A DNA stretch of 64,000 nt, from contig NZ_JAGS01000005.1 in the NCBI RefSeq assembly GCF_000526775.1, positions 310,001-374,000 of the forward strand, given 5' to 3'. The stretch is from Ruminococcus albus AD2013 (GTDB lineage: Bacteria > Bacillota > Clostridia > Oscillospirales > Ruminococcaceae). How positions within the stretch are numbered: the first letter of the stretch is position 1; the number at the start of each line of letters is the position of its first letter. Shown here piece after piece: positions 53,470-62,258 of this stretch. Position numbers and translations under genes: made by a program. The notes beneath the pieces were generated by a model, which was not told the origin of the DNA, did not search any database, and saw nothing but the letters and a program-made list of their open reading frames with translations.

Positions 53470-54165
53470 TCACACTGCAAGATATTTCTTTACAAGCTCG
53501 TCTGACATCTCGTCCCTTGTACCGCTTGCTTCTATCCTGCCCTTTTGTATCATTACAAATTTGTCCGCGATCTTTCTGCAAAATCTGTAATTCTGCTCGA
53601 CCACGATTATCGTCACGCCCATCTCGTTCTTTATCCTGTTGAGGATATGAGCTATCTCAGCTACAACATTGGGCTGGATACCTTCAGTAGGCTCGTCCAG
53701 TATCAGCAGCTTGGGATCTGACATCATGGCTCTGCCTATCGCAAGCTGCTGCTGCTGACCGCCCGAAAGCACACCGCCCTTACGGCCCATGTGCTCTTCA
53801 AGGGCAGGGAAAAGATCGAGTATTACTTTCTTGCGCCCCGCAAGATCTCTGGTATGTGCATAACCTCCCAGATCCAGGTTCTCTTCAACTGTATAATCGG
53901 GGATTATCTCACGTCCCTGGGGGACATACGCCATACCCATAACGGAACGCTCATGAGCAGAAAGTTTTGTAACATCCTTGCCCATAAATCCCACTGAGCC
54001 ATTGCCGCAGGGAAGAACACCCATTATGGCTTTCAGAAGTGTTGTTTTTCCAACACCGTTCCTGCCCATTATAACTAGCTTTTCGCCCTGATCTATATGA
54101 AGATCCATACCGTTGATAACACGGCTCTTTCCATAACTTACATGAAGCCCCTTTATGTCAAGCAT
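53470..54165 (-). CDS. urtE: UrtE-like ABC transporter ATPase
   Basis: 231 residues. Walker A GRNGVGKTT, signature LSGGQQQQLAIGRA, Walker B LLILDEPTEGI: the second ATPase of the Urt/Liv high-affinity uptake family. The motif DEPTEGIQPN is typical for UrtE rather than LivF. ATG overlaps the urtD stop by one base (TGATG), so translation is coupled. Works with UrtD on the cytoplasmic face. Confidence 0.9.
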   Translation of the reverse strand: MLDIKGLHVSYGKSRVINGMDLHIDQGEKLVIMGRNGVGKTTLLKAIMGVLPCGNGSVGFMGKDVTKLSAHERSVMGMAYVPQGREIIPDYTVEENLDLGGYAHTRDLAGRKKVILDLFPALEEHMGRKGGVLSGGQQQQLAIGRAMMSDPKLLILDEPTEGIQPNVVAEIAHILNRIKNEMGVTIIVVEQNYRFCRKIADKFVMIQKGRIEASGTRDEMSDELVKKYLAV

Positions 54166-54953
54166 CAGTCACCCTCCTCATCAAGATCGTCTTTCAGATA
54201 TACCTTTATTACCTCAGGATCATTCTTTACCTCGCTAAACAGACCCTCCGAAAGCTTTCTGCCGTGATTGAGCACCGTTACGTAATCAGCTATCTGTTCA
54301 ACGAATTCCATATCATGCTCAATAACGATAAGAGTATGCTTGCCTGCAAGCTCCTTTATCATCTCGCCCGTCTTGAAAGTCTCGGTGTCAGTCATACCCG
54401 CCGCAGGCTCATCGAGTATGATAAGCTCGGGCGACTGGGCGATGACCATGCCGATCTCAAGCCACTGACGCTGACCGTGGGAAAGCTCGGATGCGGTACG
54501 TTCTCTGTCATCATAAAGATCTATCTGTCTGAGTACCTCTTCAATCTTGTCTTTCTGCTGTGTTTTTCTTCTGTATCGCAAAGCATCTTTAATAGAGGTA
54601 TACCCTTTCAGAGCTATCTCTATATTCTCGTAGACCGTCATATTATCGAATACATTCGGTCCCTGGAACTTTCTTCCGATATGATATTTTGATGCGATGA
54701 CTCCAGGTTCCTTGCCTGTTATCTCTTCGCCGCGGTAAAGAATCTCACCCGCGGTAGCTTTTGTCTTGCCTGTTATGAGATCCATAAGCGTACTTTTTCC
54801 TGCACCGTTCGGGCCTATGATAACATGGATCTCACCTTCCTTGACTTCGAGATCCACATCAGAAATCGCCTTGAATCCTGAAAAGGATACCGTTAATCCT
54901 CGTATCGTAAGTATATCCGGAGCAGTACGAAATGCTGCGGTCGCTGTATTCAT
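54165..54953 (-). CDS. urtD: UrtD-like ABC transporter ATPase
   Basis: 262 residues; start MNTATAAFRTAPDIL, with AGAAGGTGAT, four bases after the urtC stop (the frame also has an upstream start inside urtC). Walker A GPNGAGKST, signature SELSHGQRQWLEIGM, Walker B LIILDEPAAGM. The signature SHGQRQWLEIGM is characteristic of UrtD. Confidence 0.92.
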   Translation of the reverse strand: MNTATAAFRTAPDILTIRGLTVSFSGFKAISDVDLEVKEGEIHVIIGPNGAGKSTLMDLITGKTKATAGEILYRGEEITGKEPGVIASKYHIGRKFQGPNVFDNMTVYENIEIALKGYTSIKDALRYRRKTQQKDKIEEVLRQIDLYDDRERTASELSHGQRQWLEIGMVIAQSPELIILDEPAAGMTDTETFKTGEMIKELAGKHTLIVIEHDMEFVEQIADYVTVLNHGRKLSEGLFSEVKNDPEVIKVYLKDDLDEEGD

Positions 54954-54957
54954 GATA

Positions 54958-56070
54958 TCACCTTCTCTGTAAGGAATAAACATTACCCGTTACTTTGCGG
55001 TTCTTCAGTTCTTTGCCGCTCTTTGCATCATCCGCACCTCTGCGGGTAAGCTTGATTATACGACCCATGATGCCGTCGGGTATGAAGTAGATGACTGCCA
55101 GCAGCAGTACACCGATGATGAGCTGCCAGTATCCCGAGAAATACTCGGACAGCAGGCTCTGTGCCCAGCTGACAAGAAGTGTGCCGACAACTGCGCCTGT
55201 AAGATTTCCTCTTCCGCCTACCGCAACTCTTATAACTGCCATAGTTGAAGCGGCTACACCGATATCTTCGGTCGTGATCGTACTTGTGCAGGGAGCGTAC
55301 ATTACACCTGCCAGACCTGCCAGAGCACCCGATACTGTGAATATCAGTATCTTATAGGCACTGGTGTTATATCCAAGAAAACCGAGACGGGATTCATTCT
55401 CACGAACAGATGTGCAGACCTTGCCGATACGGCTATTAGTCAACCACATACAGAACAGGAACACCGCCGTGCCCACGGCAAGTATCACATAATAATACTG
55501 AACCTTTGTAAGAGGGGGATTTTTGTGCAGAGCAAATCTCTGTATGCTCTGAAGACCGTTGAACCCGTTAGTATACTTCTGAAGATTGATGATGAAATCC
55601 TTGAATATCTGCGCAAGGGCAAGAGTGATTATGGTAAAGAAAACGCCCTTGATCTTACTTGAAAATACGAACTTTCCTATAAGGAACGCAAATGCCGCAG
55701 GTAATACTATACCTATTATCGCGGCGACTATCGGATCTTTCAGCGGAGCATAGAACCAAGGAAGCTCCGTTATTCCTTCACGCTGCATAAATGCAGGAAC
55801 ACCGTTCTGTATCTGATACGAAAGTCCGATCATATAACCACCCATACCGAAAAGTACAGCATGACCAAGACTAAGAAGTCCCGTATATCCCCAGAGGAGA
55901 TCCAGTGATAAGGCAAATATCGCGTAGCAGATATAACTGCCCATCATCTCAACTCTGAATTCCCTTGCAAAAAACGGGAAAACTGCAAGGAAGATCAGTA
56001 TCGCGATATCCGTGCATCTCGTTACCGGGAACTTGCGGGATATCTTTCTTGTTTTCTCCACGGTACTCAT
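54958..56070 (-). CDS. urtC: UrtC-like ABC transporter permease
   Basis: 370 residues, about nine to ten membrane helices (for example DIAILIFLAVFPFFA, YICYAIFALSLDLLWGYTG, LSLGHAVLFGMGGYMIG). The motif GHAVLFGMGGY and the late IGKVCTSVRENESRLGFLGYN match UrtC/LivM. Starts at the overlapping ATGA of the urtB stop. Confidence 0.92.
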   Translation of the reverse strand: MSTVEKTRKISRKFPVTRCTDIAILIFLAVFPFFAREFRVEMMGSYICYAIFALSLDLLWGYTGLLSLGHAVLFGMGGYMIGLSYQIQNGVPAFMQREGITELPWFYAPLKDPIVAAIIGIVLPAAFAFLIGKFVFSSKIKGVFFTIITLALAQIFKDFIINLQKYTNGFNGLQSIQRFALHKNPPLTKVQYYYVILAVGTAVFLFCMWLTNSRIGKVCTSVRENESRLGFLGYNTSAYKILIFTVSGALAGLAGVMYAPCTSTITTEDIGVAASTMAVIRVAVGGRGNLTGAVVGTLLVSWAQSLLSEYFSGYWQLIIGVLLLAVIYFIPDGIMGRIIKLTRRGADDAKSGKELKNRKVTGNVYSLQRR

Positions 56071-56924
56071 CTCCTCTCCTTAGTGAACAGACCCTCAGGT
56101 CTGAATCTTATCAAAATTATAACTATTACGAACAGTAGTATCTTCGCCCAGGTATCATTGAGGAAACCTGCGGTGACTGTTCTGCCCTCTCCGATGATGC
56201 CCGATGATATCAGAGTACCGAAGAAGGACTGTACACCGCCCACAACATTTGTCATGAAAGCATCTGTAAGATAAGAAGCGCCCATATCGTAGGATACACC
56301 TGTTGTCGGTGCGAGAACACAGCCTGCAATACCAGCAAGTCCCGAACCGTATCCGAATGTAAGTGTATCAACAGCCGATGTCTTTATACCCAGACATTCG
56401 GTCATTGTCCTGTTTTGAGTGACTGCGCCAAGCTTTTTTCCGAATATTGTCTTGCGAAAAAAGAAAAGTGTGAATACAAGTATAGCCAGAGAGAACAGTA
56501 CAACGAATATATTATAATAAGGTATTGTCACACCTCCAGCGGAAGCAGCTCCGGGGATAGGCATATGGACATTCTGCGAAAGCGGATACTTTAAGCGCAC
56601 GATCTCTGTGATTATAAGAGACACAGCATAAGTGGCAAGTATTGTCTCGGTAGGCTTAGAATACAGCCTTTTGATAAGAAGCTTTTCAATAAGCATACCG
56701 AAAAGTCCCGTTATCAGGAACGCACCTGCTATTGACACAGCAAACGGAAGATGAAAAACTTCCGATATAATGTAAGCAGATACTCCGCCTAGCATTATCA
56801 TTGAGCCATGAGCCATATTGGTCACGTTCATATATCCGAATATTATCACAAGTCCCATAGTTGCCACAAGCAGTATGGACGATTGGTTGAAGCCATTTAT
56901 TATCTGTGATATAAATGTCATCAT
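56067..56924 (-). CDS. urtB: UrtB-like ABC transporter permease
   Basis: 285 residues, multi-pass, with NMAHGSMIMLGGVSAYI, KLGAVTQNRTMTECLGI and DTLTFGYGSGLAGIAGCVL, all typical of UrtB/LivH. Short version without the N-terminal extension of many UrtB. Preceded by a strong 30-base palindrome that separates it from urtA. Confidence 0.92.
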   Translation of the reverse strand: MMTFISQIINGFNQSSILLVATMGLVIIFGYMNVTNMAHGSMIMLGGVSAYIISEVFHLPFAVSIAGAFLITGLFGMLIEKLLIKRLYSKPTETILATYAVSLIITEIVRLKYPLSQNVHMPIPGAASAGGVTIPYYNIFVVLFSLAILVFTLFFFRKTIFGKKLGAVTQNRTMTECLGIKTSAVDTLTFGYGSGLAGIAGCVLAPTTGVSYDMGASYLTDAFMTNVVGGVQSFFGTLISSGIIGEGRTVTAGFLNDTWAKILLFVIVIILIRFRPEGLFTKERR

Positions 56925-56951
56925 GATCTTTCACTTCCCTTTTCATCAATT

Positions 56952-56981
56952 GTTACAGACCATGATATCATGGTCTGTAAC
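56952..56981 (-). promoter_or_regulatory. Perfect 30-base hairpin between urtA and urtB
   Basis: GTTACAGACCATGAT paired with its exact complement, without a U-tract on the urtB side. Hairpins like this after solute-binding-protein genes usually protect the upstream message, so that more binding protein than permease is made. Confidence 0.75.
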
Positions 56982-56990
56982 TTGATAATC

Positions 56991-58247
56991 TTATTGAGGA
57001 TAACACATCGGGTCGTCCCAGGCAGGCATAAAGTTTGATCCTGCATAATCGGGATACAGTATCGAAGGCCAGGGTTCGGGACGAAGTGCTGATTCAGAAG
57101 AATAAAGAATATCTACCGAACCGTCATGTACCTTGCCGAATCTTGAATATACCCATGTACAGTGGTTCTCTTCATCGACCTTGACTGTACCCTGAGGACC
57201 GTCAAAGCTTACACCCGCAAAAGCTGCGATAAGTGCATCAGTATCATAAGGGTCATCTACCTTTTCAAGTGCTTCCTTAAGCAGGTAGCAGCTGTCGTAA
57301 GCAGCTTCTGTAAGGTCAGTAACAACTGTGCCGTCATTGTAGAGGGAGTTGTACTTTTCAACGAACTTCTTGGAAGCTTCTGTATCCAGCGAGGAGAAGT
57401 AAGCCATAGATGCGTAGTGTCCCTCGGAATAATCATTACCGATAGCCTGTAAGTTAGATTCATCAATGCCGATAGCACAGATGGGGCAGGTCTCAGCGGA
57501 AAGTCCGTACTGACTGTAATCCTTGTAAAACGCTGTATTTGAATCTCCGATAAGTGCTGAGTATACCAATTCGGCACCGCTGTCCTTTATCTTGTTAACG
57601 ATAGTGGAGAAATCTGTGTGTCCCAGAGGAGCATATTCTTCACCTACTACCTCACCGCCATACATCTCAACCAGAGCTCTCGCCTGCTTGTTGCAGGTCT
57701 TGGGAAATACATAATCAGAACCTACAAGGAATACCTTTTTACCCACATTGTCCATCAGCCACGGGATAAAATCCGTTGCCTGCTGGTTAGGCATATTTCC
57801 GACATAGATTACATTCGGATGTACCTCTTCGCCCTCGGTATATACAGGATACAGAAGCAATGAATTATCATCTTTCAGTGTCGAAAGTGTTGCCTGTCGG
57901 CTTGCCGAGGTGTAACAGCCTACGGTTGCAGCTACCTCATCCTGTTCGATAAGTTTCTTGATCTTTGAAGTTGCCGTTGCGGGATCGGACGCATAATCCT
58001 CATGAATATACTCGATCTTCTTGCCATTGATGCCGCCCGCTTCATTTATCTCATCAAATGCCATAATGCAAGCATTTGTCATTGTCTTTTCTACAATTGC
58101 TGTTGAACCGCTTTCCGAGAAAAGAAGTCCGATCTTAATGGTATCTCCGTTTTTTCCGGAACCTCCGCCTATACTACCGCACGAACCAAGTATAAATGCC
58201 ATCATTGCAGCTGCCGATGTGACAGCAAGTATCTTACGTAATTTCAA
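56991..58247 (-). CDS. urtA: UrtA/FmdD-like amide-binding lipoprotein
   Basis: 418 residues with a TTG start (MKLRKILAVTSAAAMMAF). Lipobox LGSC near 20-23, then a type I periplasmic-binding fold: IKIGLLFSESGSTAIVEK, FDEINEAGGINGKKIEYIHEDYASDP, KIKKLIEQDEVAATVGCYTSASRQA. The sequence is that of the UrtA/FmdD/AmiC branch. No urease genes are present and an amidase starts the operon, so short-chain amides such as formamide or acetamide are more likely ligands than urea. Confidence 0.88.
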   Translation of the reverse strand: MKLRKILAVTSAAAMMAFILGSCGSIGGGSGKNGDTIKIGLLFSESGSTAIVEKTMTNACIMAFDEINEAGGINGKKIEYIHEDYASDPATATSKIKKLIEQDEVAATVGCYTSASRQATLSTLKDDNSLLLYPVYTEGEEVHPNVIYVGNMPNQQATDFIPWLMDNVGKKVFLVGSDYVFPKTCNKQARALVEMYGGEVVGEEYAPLGHTDFSTIVNKIKDSGAELVYSALIGDSNTAFYKDYSQYGLSAETCPICAIGIDESNLQAIGNDYSEGHYASMAYFSSLDTEASKKFVEKYNSLYNDGTVVTDLTEAAYDSCYLLKEALEKVDDPYDTDALIAAFAGVSFDGPQGTVKVDEENHCTWVYSRFGKVHDGSVDILYSSESALRPEPWPSILYPDYAGSNFMPAWDDPMCYPQ

Positions 58248-58269
58248 AACATTTCATTCCTTTACTTTA

Positions 58270-58312
58270 TAATAAAAAGCGCGCCGAAAAATCATTCATG
58301 ATCCTTCGGCGC
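58270..58312 (-). terminator. Hairpin terminator between the amidase and urtA
   Basis: Minus-strand stem GCGCCGAA/TTCGGCGC with a loop of about 16, then a five-base U-tract. It probably terminates part of the transcripts, so that amidase is made in excess of the transporter. Confidence 0.75.
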
Positions 58313-58330
58313 TGAAGTTACTTTATCCTT

Positions 58331-59356
58331 TTATTTCTTATAAGGTATGCCCTCGATAGGTGCATATTCAACACCGGGCATATCTCTTGTGAGTTCCTCA
58401 ACCTTCTTCTGGGTGCCCTTGGGGTCATTTACCCAGTTGCGATAAAATTCAAACTGACATTCAGGCTCACCGTATCTGTCTTCCTTTGAATTGATAGTAC
58501 CTGTATAACCTCTGTGCAGCAGCTTATAGAGGTGGTTCTGTGACTGCCAGTTCTTTCGGGCATCACGGATAGCGGATACTGATAGCTGAGCGTACTGATA
58601 ACTGTTTTCCTCTGTGCCACAGATACCAAGTGTTCTGCCGTCGAAACCAACCAGTGTTGAATGACCGAAGTAAGAATATACTCCGTCATATCCCGAAGCA
58701 TTTGCTACAGCCGCATAAACATTGTTGCACCATGCCATTACGGGTACGAGGTTTACCTCCTGCTGATTTGCGGGATACATATAACCTTGACCTCTGATGA
58801 TGAGCTCTGCACCTCTCATAGCACAGTCTCTCCAAATCTCGGGATAGTTACCATCATCACAGATGATGAGAGATATCTTCAGACCCTTGGGTCCCTCGGA
58901 AACATATGTCCTGTCACCGGGGTACCAGCCCTCGATAGGTGTCCACGGAAGCATCTTTCTGTACTTCTGTACGATCTCACCCTTGTCATTTATAAGAATG
59001 GATGTGTTGTAAGGAACCTTGTTGGGGTGCTCCTCATGACGTTCACCTGTGAGGGAGAACACGCCCCATACCTTATTTTCGATACAAGCCTTCTTGAAGA
59101 TCTCAACTTCAAAGCCATCATCTGTTGTTGCATTCTCCATCATCTCATCGAAATCATACATGATGCCGTGGGTGCTGTATTCAGGAAATGCCACAAGGTC
59201 AAGTCCGGGAAGTCCTGCTTTCAGGCCCTTGATATATTCTGCGATCTTATTGCAGTTCTCCTTGATTTCGTCCTTTGTATGAAGTCTGGGCATTTTCCAG
59301 TTAACTACTGCTACGCCTACGCTGTCTGCGCTTGAAGAAATATCACCGTGTGTCAT
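58331..59356 (-). CDS. amiE: Aliphatic amidase
   Basis: 341 residues that align without gaps to Pseudomonas AmiE from MxHGDISSS through the active site: Glu59 in FPEYS, Lys134 in KYRKMLPW, Cys166 in LIICDDGNYPEIW. It releases ammonia from short aliphatic amides (acetamide, propionamide); formamidase AmiF is its close relative and cannot be excluded. First gene of the amide operon, with AGGAGG, behind a long leader with three hairpins. Cytoplasmic, usually hexameric. Confidence 0.93.
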   Translation of the reverse strand: MTHGDISSSADSVGVAVVNWKMPRLHTKDEIKENCNKIAEYIKGLKAGLPGLDLVAFPEYSTHGIMYDFDEMMENATTDDGFEVEIFKKACIENKVWGVFSLTGERHEEHPNKVPYNTSILINDKGEIVQKYRKMLPWTPIEGWYPGDRTYVSEGPKGLKISLIICDDGNYPEIWRDCAMRGAELIIRGQGYMYPANQQEVNLVPVMAWCNNVYAAVANASGYDGVYSYFGHSTLVGFDGRTLGICGTEENSYQYAQLSVSAIRDARKNWQSQNHLYKLLHRGYTGTINSKEDRYGEPECQFEFYRNWVNDPKGTQKKVEELTRDMPGVEYAPIEGIPYKK

Positions 59357-59411
59357 AATAAAACCTCCTGAAATCTTGATTTTTTATTCCGTACAATACC
59401 GTGCAGCTCAT

Positions 59412-59455
59412 GAAAAAGAAAAAAGCGGCTTGCAGATATCATCTTCGATAACTGC
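59412..59455 (-). promoter_or_regulatory. Leader terminator/attenuator of the amide operon
   Basis: Minus-strand stem GCAGTTATC/GATATCTGC (one mismatch) with six-base loop GAAGAT, followed by AAGCCGCTTTTTTCTTTTT. It lies about 55 bases before the amidase start codon. It would stop transcription unless relieved. Confidence 0.65.
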
Positions 59456-59483
59456 AGACCACTCGTCTTTGAGCATTATGTCA

Positions 59484-59540
59484 CGCACATATCTGTGCGG
59501 AAGAAAAAGTCTTTTTTGTTTTCGGTTGTTGTCTCAACCG
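59484..59540 (-). promoter_or_regulatory. Two upstream leader hairpins with six-base loops
   Basis: Minus strand, in order: CGGTTG-AGACAA-CAACCG (59540-59523) right at the transcript start, then CGCAC-AGATAT-GTGCG (59499-59484). Both loops begin AGA. With the attenuator downstream this recalls leaders controlled by RNA-binding antiterminators (AmiR/NasR ANTAR type), but the loop position-4 G of that class is absent. Confidence 0.5.
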
Positions 59541-59548
59541 ATGTGCTT

Positions 59549-59554
59549 ATTATA
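59549..59554 (-). promoter_or_regulatory. -10 box of the amide operon
   Basis: TATAAT without a good -35 (TGTACA at 18 bases). A weak -35 fits activation by the divergent AraC-type regulator. Confidence 0.55.
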
Positions 59555-59559
59555 GACCA

Positions 59560-59984
59560 TCAGACCCGATTTGTACACTCAAAATATTTTGTTGCAGGAT
59601 ACAAATCTTTGGCTTGCAATTTATTAACAAATAGCATACCTATTTAATAATATTAAACTTCGCATATCTATATTTATATGCCGCATATATATACGAATAT
59701 GAAATATGAAAAATTTTGTTACCTGCATAAAGAAGCTATATTTCGCATTATTAGCCATATTTTATACCCATAATTTCCAGAGAATAAATGTATATTTACA
59801 AATGATACCTTGAATGTTCATAAATTATGTGCTAATATTAAAGAAATCAAAAATGCAAGTTGCTCTTATTATTCCTGCAAAAACAACATAGAGATTGGAA
59901 ATATATGTAATCTGTATTTTTTATTCTACGTTATTATATCCACCATCTCACTTAACATGGCAGGTCTGAGGAGAATGAAGAAAA
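59560..59984. other. Divergent regulatory region, AT-rich
   Basis: Contains no supported gene. Near 59660-59750, GCATAT/ATATGC and TTCGCAT-like words recur (TTCGCATATC, TATGCCGCATAT, TACGAATATG, TTTCGCATT); these are candidate binding sites for the AraC-type regulator. A frame at 59810-60007 has no ribosome site and is probably not a gene. Confidence 0.45.
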
Positions 59985-61052
59985 ATGTACAATGTTATAA
60001 TTTATGAAGGAACGAAAAAACATATCCGCGTTCCGGAATGTCTTGAAGTATTTGCAAGGCACATCGGTGAGCTTCGGATATCACAAACCATCACAGATGT
60101 TGATTCCGCAATGGAACTGTTGAACATCAAGGGAGCAAATATCATTATCATGGATACTGATATAGAAGAGCCAAACGGTTTCAGTCTACTTAAAAGTCTG
60201 AACAACACAAGCGATCCTCCATGCGTGATACTGACAGGCGAAAAAAGCGATTTCGATACGGTAAAAAAGGCTCTGGTGTTAGGCGCATTCGATTATCTTG
60301 TAAAGCCTATCAGTGAAGATGAACTATTCCAGACACTAAAAAGGGCGATCGACAAATTCGACAGGCGCTATAAGAAAAGCAGCAGTTCAAAAACTGATGG
60401 ACTGTGTTTGGATATAGCAGACTGCATCCTCGACGGAAGCAGTGATCTGGATATAAAGATCAATATGTTACTGGATGCAGATGCTGAAATATCATCAGAG
60501 CATGAAGAGCAGTACAGCACAAAACTAAAAAAATCAGCGGAAAAGATTTACGGTATGATCTGTCGGCAGCATAACTGGATTAGCGATCTTATCCCGTCAC
60601 CCGAGCTGTTCTTAAAAGATATACCATCTGCGAATATATGCGAAATAGATGATTTACTTCAAGTATACATCTACGGGCTTTACGGTAAGGTCAGAAAGTA
60701 CAGTACCACAGGGCTGAACGGTGTTACCAAAATAGCTGTGGAATACGTATTGGATAACAGGTTCAGCAAGCTGACACTTGCGGATACCGCAAAGAACTGT
60801 TTCGTGAATAAAACGCATCTGAGCCACATTTTCAAGCAGAATCTCGGACTTTCATTTACGGAATACGTTTCGGGACTAAAAATGGATATGCTTCGCAAAC
60901 TGATGATATCCAGCACCAAACAGCTTTCCGAGATAGCTGAGATACTCGGATATGATGATTACAAATATATGGGCAGGATATTCAAATCCACATACGGTAT
61001 TACCCCATCCGACTTCAGGAACGCTCCCTATATAATACCGATAACCGAATAA
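59985..61052 (+). CDS. Receiver-AraC response regulator, divergent to the amide operon
   Basis: 355 residues. N-terminal receiver domain: phosphorylation Asp in IIIMDTDIEEPNGF (near 57), Thr in VILTGEKSDFD, Lys in DYLVKPISEDEL. The acidic pair normally near residues 8-9 is replaced (IIYEGTKK), so phosphorylation may be altered. A helical linker precedes two AraC HTHs (LTLADTAKNCFVNKTHLSHIFK and LSEIAEILGYDDYKYMGRIFKSTYGITPSDF). No partner histidine kinase is next to it. It is the likely activator of amiE-urt. AGGAG lies ten bases before the ATG. Confidence 0.85.
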   Translation: MYNVIIYEGTKKHIRVPECLEVFARHIGELRISQTITDVDSAMELLNIKGANIIIMDTDIEEPNGFSLLKSLNNTSDPPCVILTGEKSDFDTVKKALVLGAFDYLVKPISEDELFQTLKRAIDKFDRRYKKSSSSKTDGLCLDIADCILDGSSDLDIKINMLLDADAEISSEHEEQYSTKLKKSAEKIYGMICRQHNWISDLIPSPELFLKDIPSANICEIDDLLQVYIYGLYGKVRKYSTTGLNGVTKIAVEYVLDNRFSKLTLADTAKNCFVNKTHLSHIFKQNLGLSFTEYVSGLKMDMLRKLMISSTKQLSEIAEILGYDDYKYMGRIFKSTYGITPSDFRNAPYIIPITE

Positions 61053-61151
61053 ATGACGCAAAGGAGCGCTGAAAGAAATAATTTCTTTTGGTGTTTTTTT
61101 ATATTCGGCAAAATTTATATGCGCCGAAAATACTTTCAACGGAGGTCTATT

Positions 61152-61799
61152 ATGGAAAACAATGCAACTGAAACGCGAAAAAAAAGAGATAATGTGGTCA
61201 TAGCGGTAACAAGACAGTTCGGTTCACTTGGACGTCCTATCGCCAGAGAAGCCGCTAAAAAACTTGGGCTGAAATTTATCGACCGCGAGATCATCGAAAA
61301 AGCAGGCGAACGCATGGGCTATAAGATCGAAGATCTTGAGATGATCGACAATCACCGCATTAAAGGCTTTTCAAGAATGAAATATCCTCTCGGCATAGGA
61401 AGCAGGAACACTCAGGATCAGCTTTTTGAGATCGAAAAAAGCATCATACTTGAATATGCCACATATGAAAACTGCATCATCGTAGGAAGATGCGCAAACT
61501 ATATTCTCAGACACAGACCCAATGTGCTAAAAGTACATTTCTATGCACCCTATGAAAAGCGCCTTGAAATGTCTATTGACGACCTGAACCTTTCAAAGGG
61601 CGAAGCAAAGTCAATGATACAAAAGGTCGATGAAGCGAGAAGCAGCTACTATCTTTACCATACAGGCGAAATGTTTGATTCCACCTCCTATCAGGACGTT
61701 ATGATAAACAGCTCAGTCTTCTCCTTTGATGAAAATGTAGAAAATCTGTGCAGACTGATAAAAACCAAATACCCAGATCTAGGAAACAGTGATAAATGA
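61152..61799 (+). CDS. Cytidylate-kinase-like family protein
   Basis: 215 residues; start MENNATETRKKRDNVVIAV, with GGAGG. The pattern VIAVTRQFGSLGRPIAREAAKKLGLKFIDREII is that of the cytidylate_kin2 family; NCIIVGRCANYILRHRPNVLKVHFYAP follows. The P-loop is the relaxed RQFGSLGRPI form. Members often sit next to transport or regulatory genes; their true substrate is mostly unknown. It follows the AraC-type gene by 100 bases and may be co-transcribed. Confidence 0.85.
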   Translation: MENNATETRKKRDNVVIAVTRQFGSLGRPIAREAAKKLGLKFIDREIIEKAGERMGYKIEDLEMIDNHRIKGFSRMKYPLGIGSRNTQDQLFEIEKSIILEYATYENCIIVGRCANYILRHRPNVLKVHFYAPYEKRLEMSIDDLNLSKGEAKSMIQKVDEARSSYYLYHTGEMFDSTSYQDVMINSSVFSFDENVENLCRLIKTKYPDLGNSDK

Positions 61800-61852
61800 T
61801 CTGCCGAAATGAAGTACAGCAGACATATGACCACAACAGCGTAATGCTAAAA

Positions 61853-61890
61853 AAATAAAGCCCCTTTGACTGCTTTGTCAGAGGGGCTTG
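61853..61890 (+). terminator. Terminator after the cytidylate-kinase-like gene
   Basis: Stem AAGCCCCTTTGAC/GTCAGAGGGGCTT with a small loop; the T-tract is short. Confidence 0.6.
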
Positions 61891-62258
61891 TTCAGTTATG
61901 ATTGGACAACTGTTTTTAATCTCATAATAGGATGAAGTTATTGCAAAAGTTGAATCCATATCTGCTTGGCGCTTTGAGTTTTCTATGATATAATTAAATT
62001 TAAAAACTAATATTCAGATCATGAAAATAACCAGGATATATCATTCTATTTCTGAACTTCGAGAAGATAATGCTACACTCTCAAAAAAGGATTGCAATTC
62101 TCTTATTCCAATTAAGTTACTTATTCTCGCTCTTATTGTATCCCGAAGATAATATCACTTCTTTGCTAGGTTTGTGTCACGCGTGACACAAATCATTATA
62201 AAGTGAAAAAATTTATTAATTTCCTGACAATCAACAATCTGAACTAATTTGCTCTACT
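61891..62258. other. Spacer with a 22-bp perfect palindrome
   Basis: No supported gene. A 43-codon ATG frame (62021-62152) lacks a ribosome site. The notable item is the palindrome at 62171-62192. Confidence 0.5.
62171..62192. promoter_or_regulatory. 22-bp perfect palindrome, likely protein-binding site
   Basis: Half-site TTTGTGTCACG with its exact inverse complement, centred on CG. No spacer and no U-tract, so a terminator is unlikely. It looks like an operator or partition/replication site. Confidence 0.55.

Noticed and set aside
53470..58247. Urea transporter of a urease system, or a guanidine (ykkC) riboswitch operon
   Set aside because: No urease, urea carboxylase or ykkC-like leader is visible. 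The amiE gene and the second hydrolase favour amides.
59810..60007. 65-residue frame before the AraC-type regulator
   Set aside because: No ribosome site, low-complexity AT-rich codons, and it overlaps the regulator's start.
62021..62152. 43-codon ATG frame in the spacer before the lipoprotein
   Set aside because: No ribosome site and no recognisable composition of a real gene.
62171..62192. ParB (parS) site
   Set aside because: The palindrome differs from TGTTTCACGTGAAACA in centre and arms, and no parAB genes are nearby.
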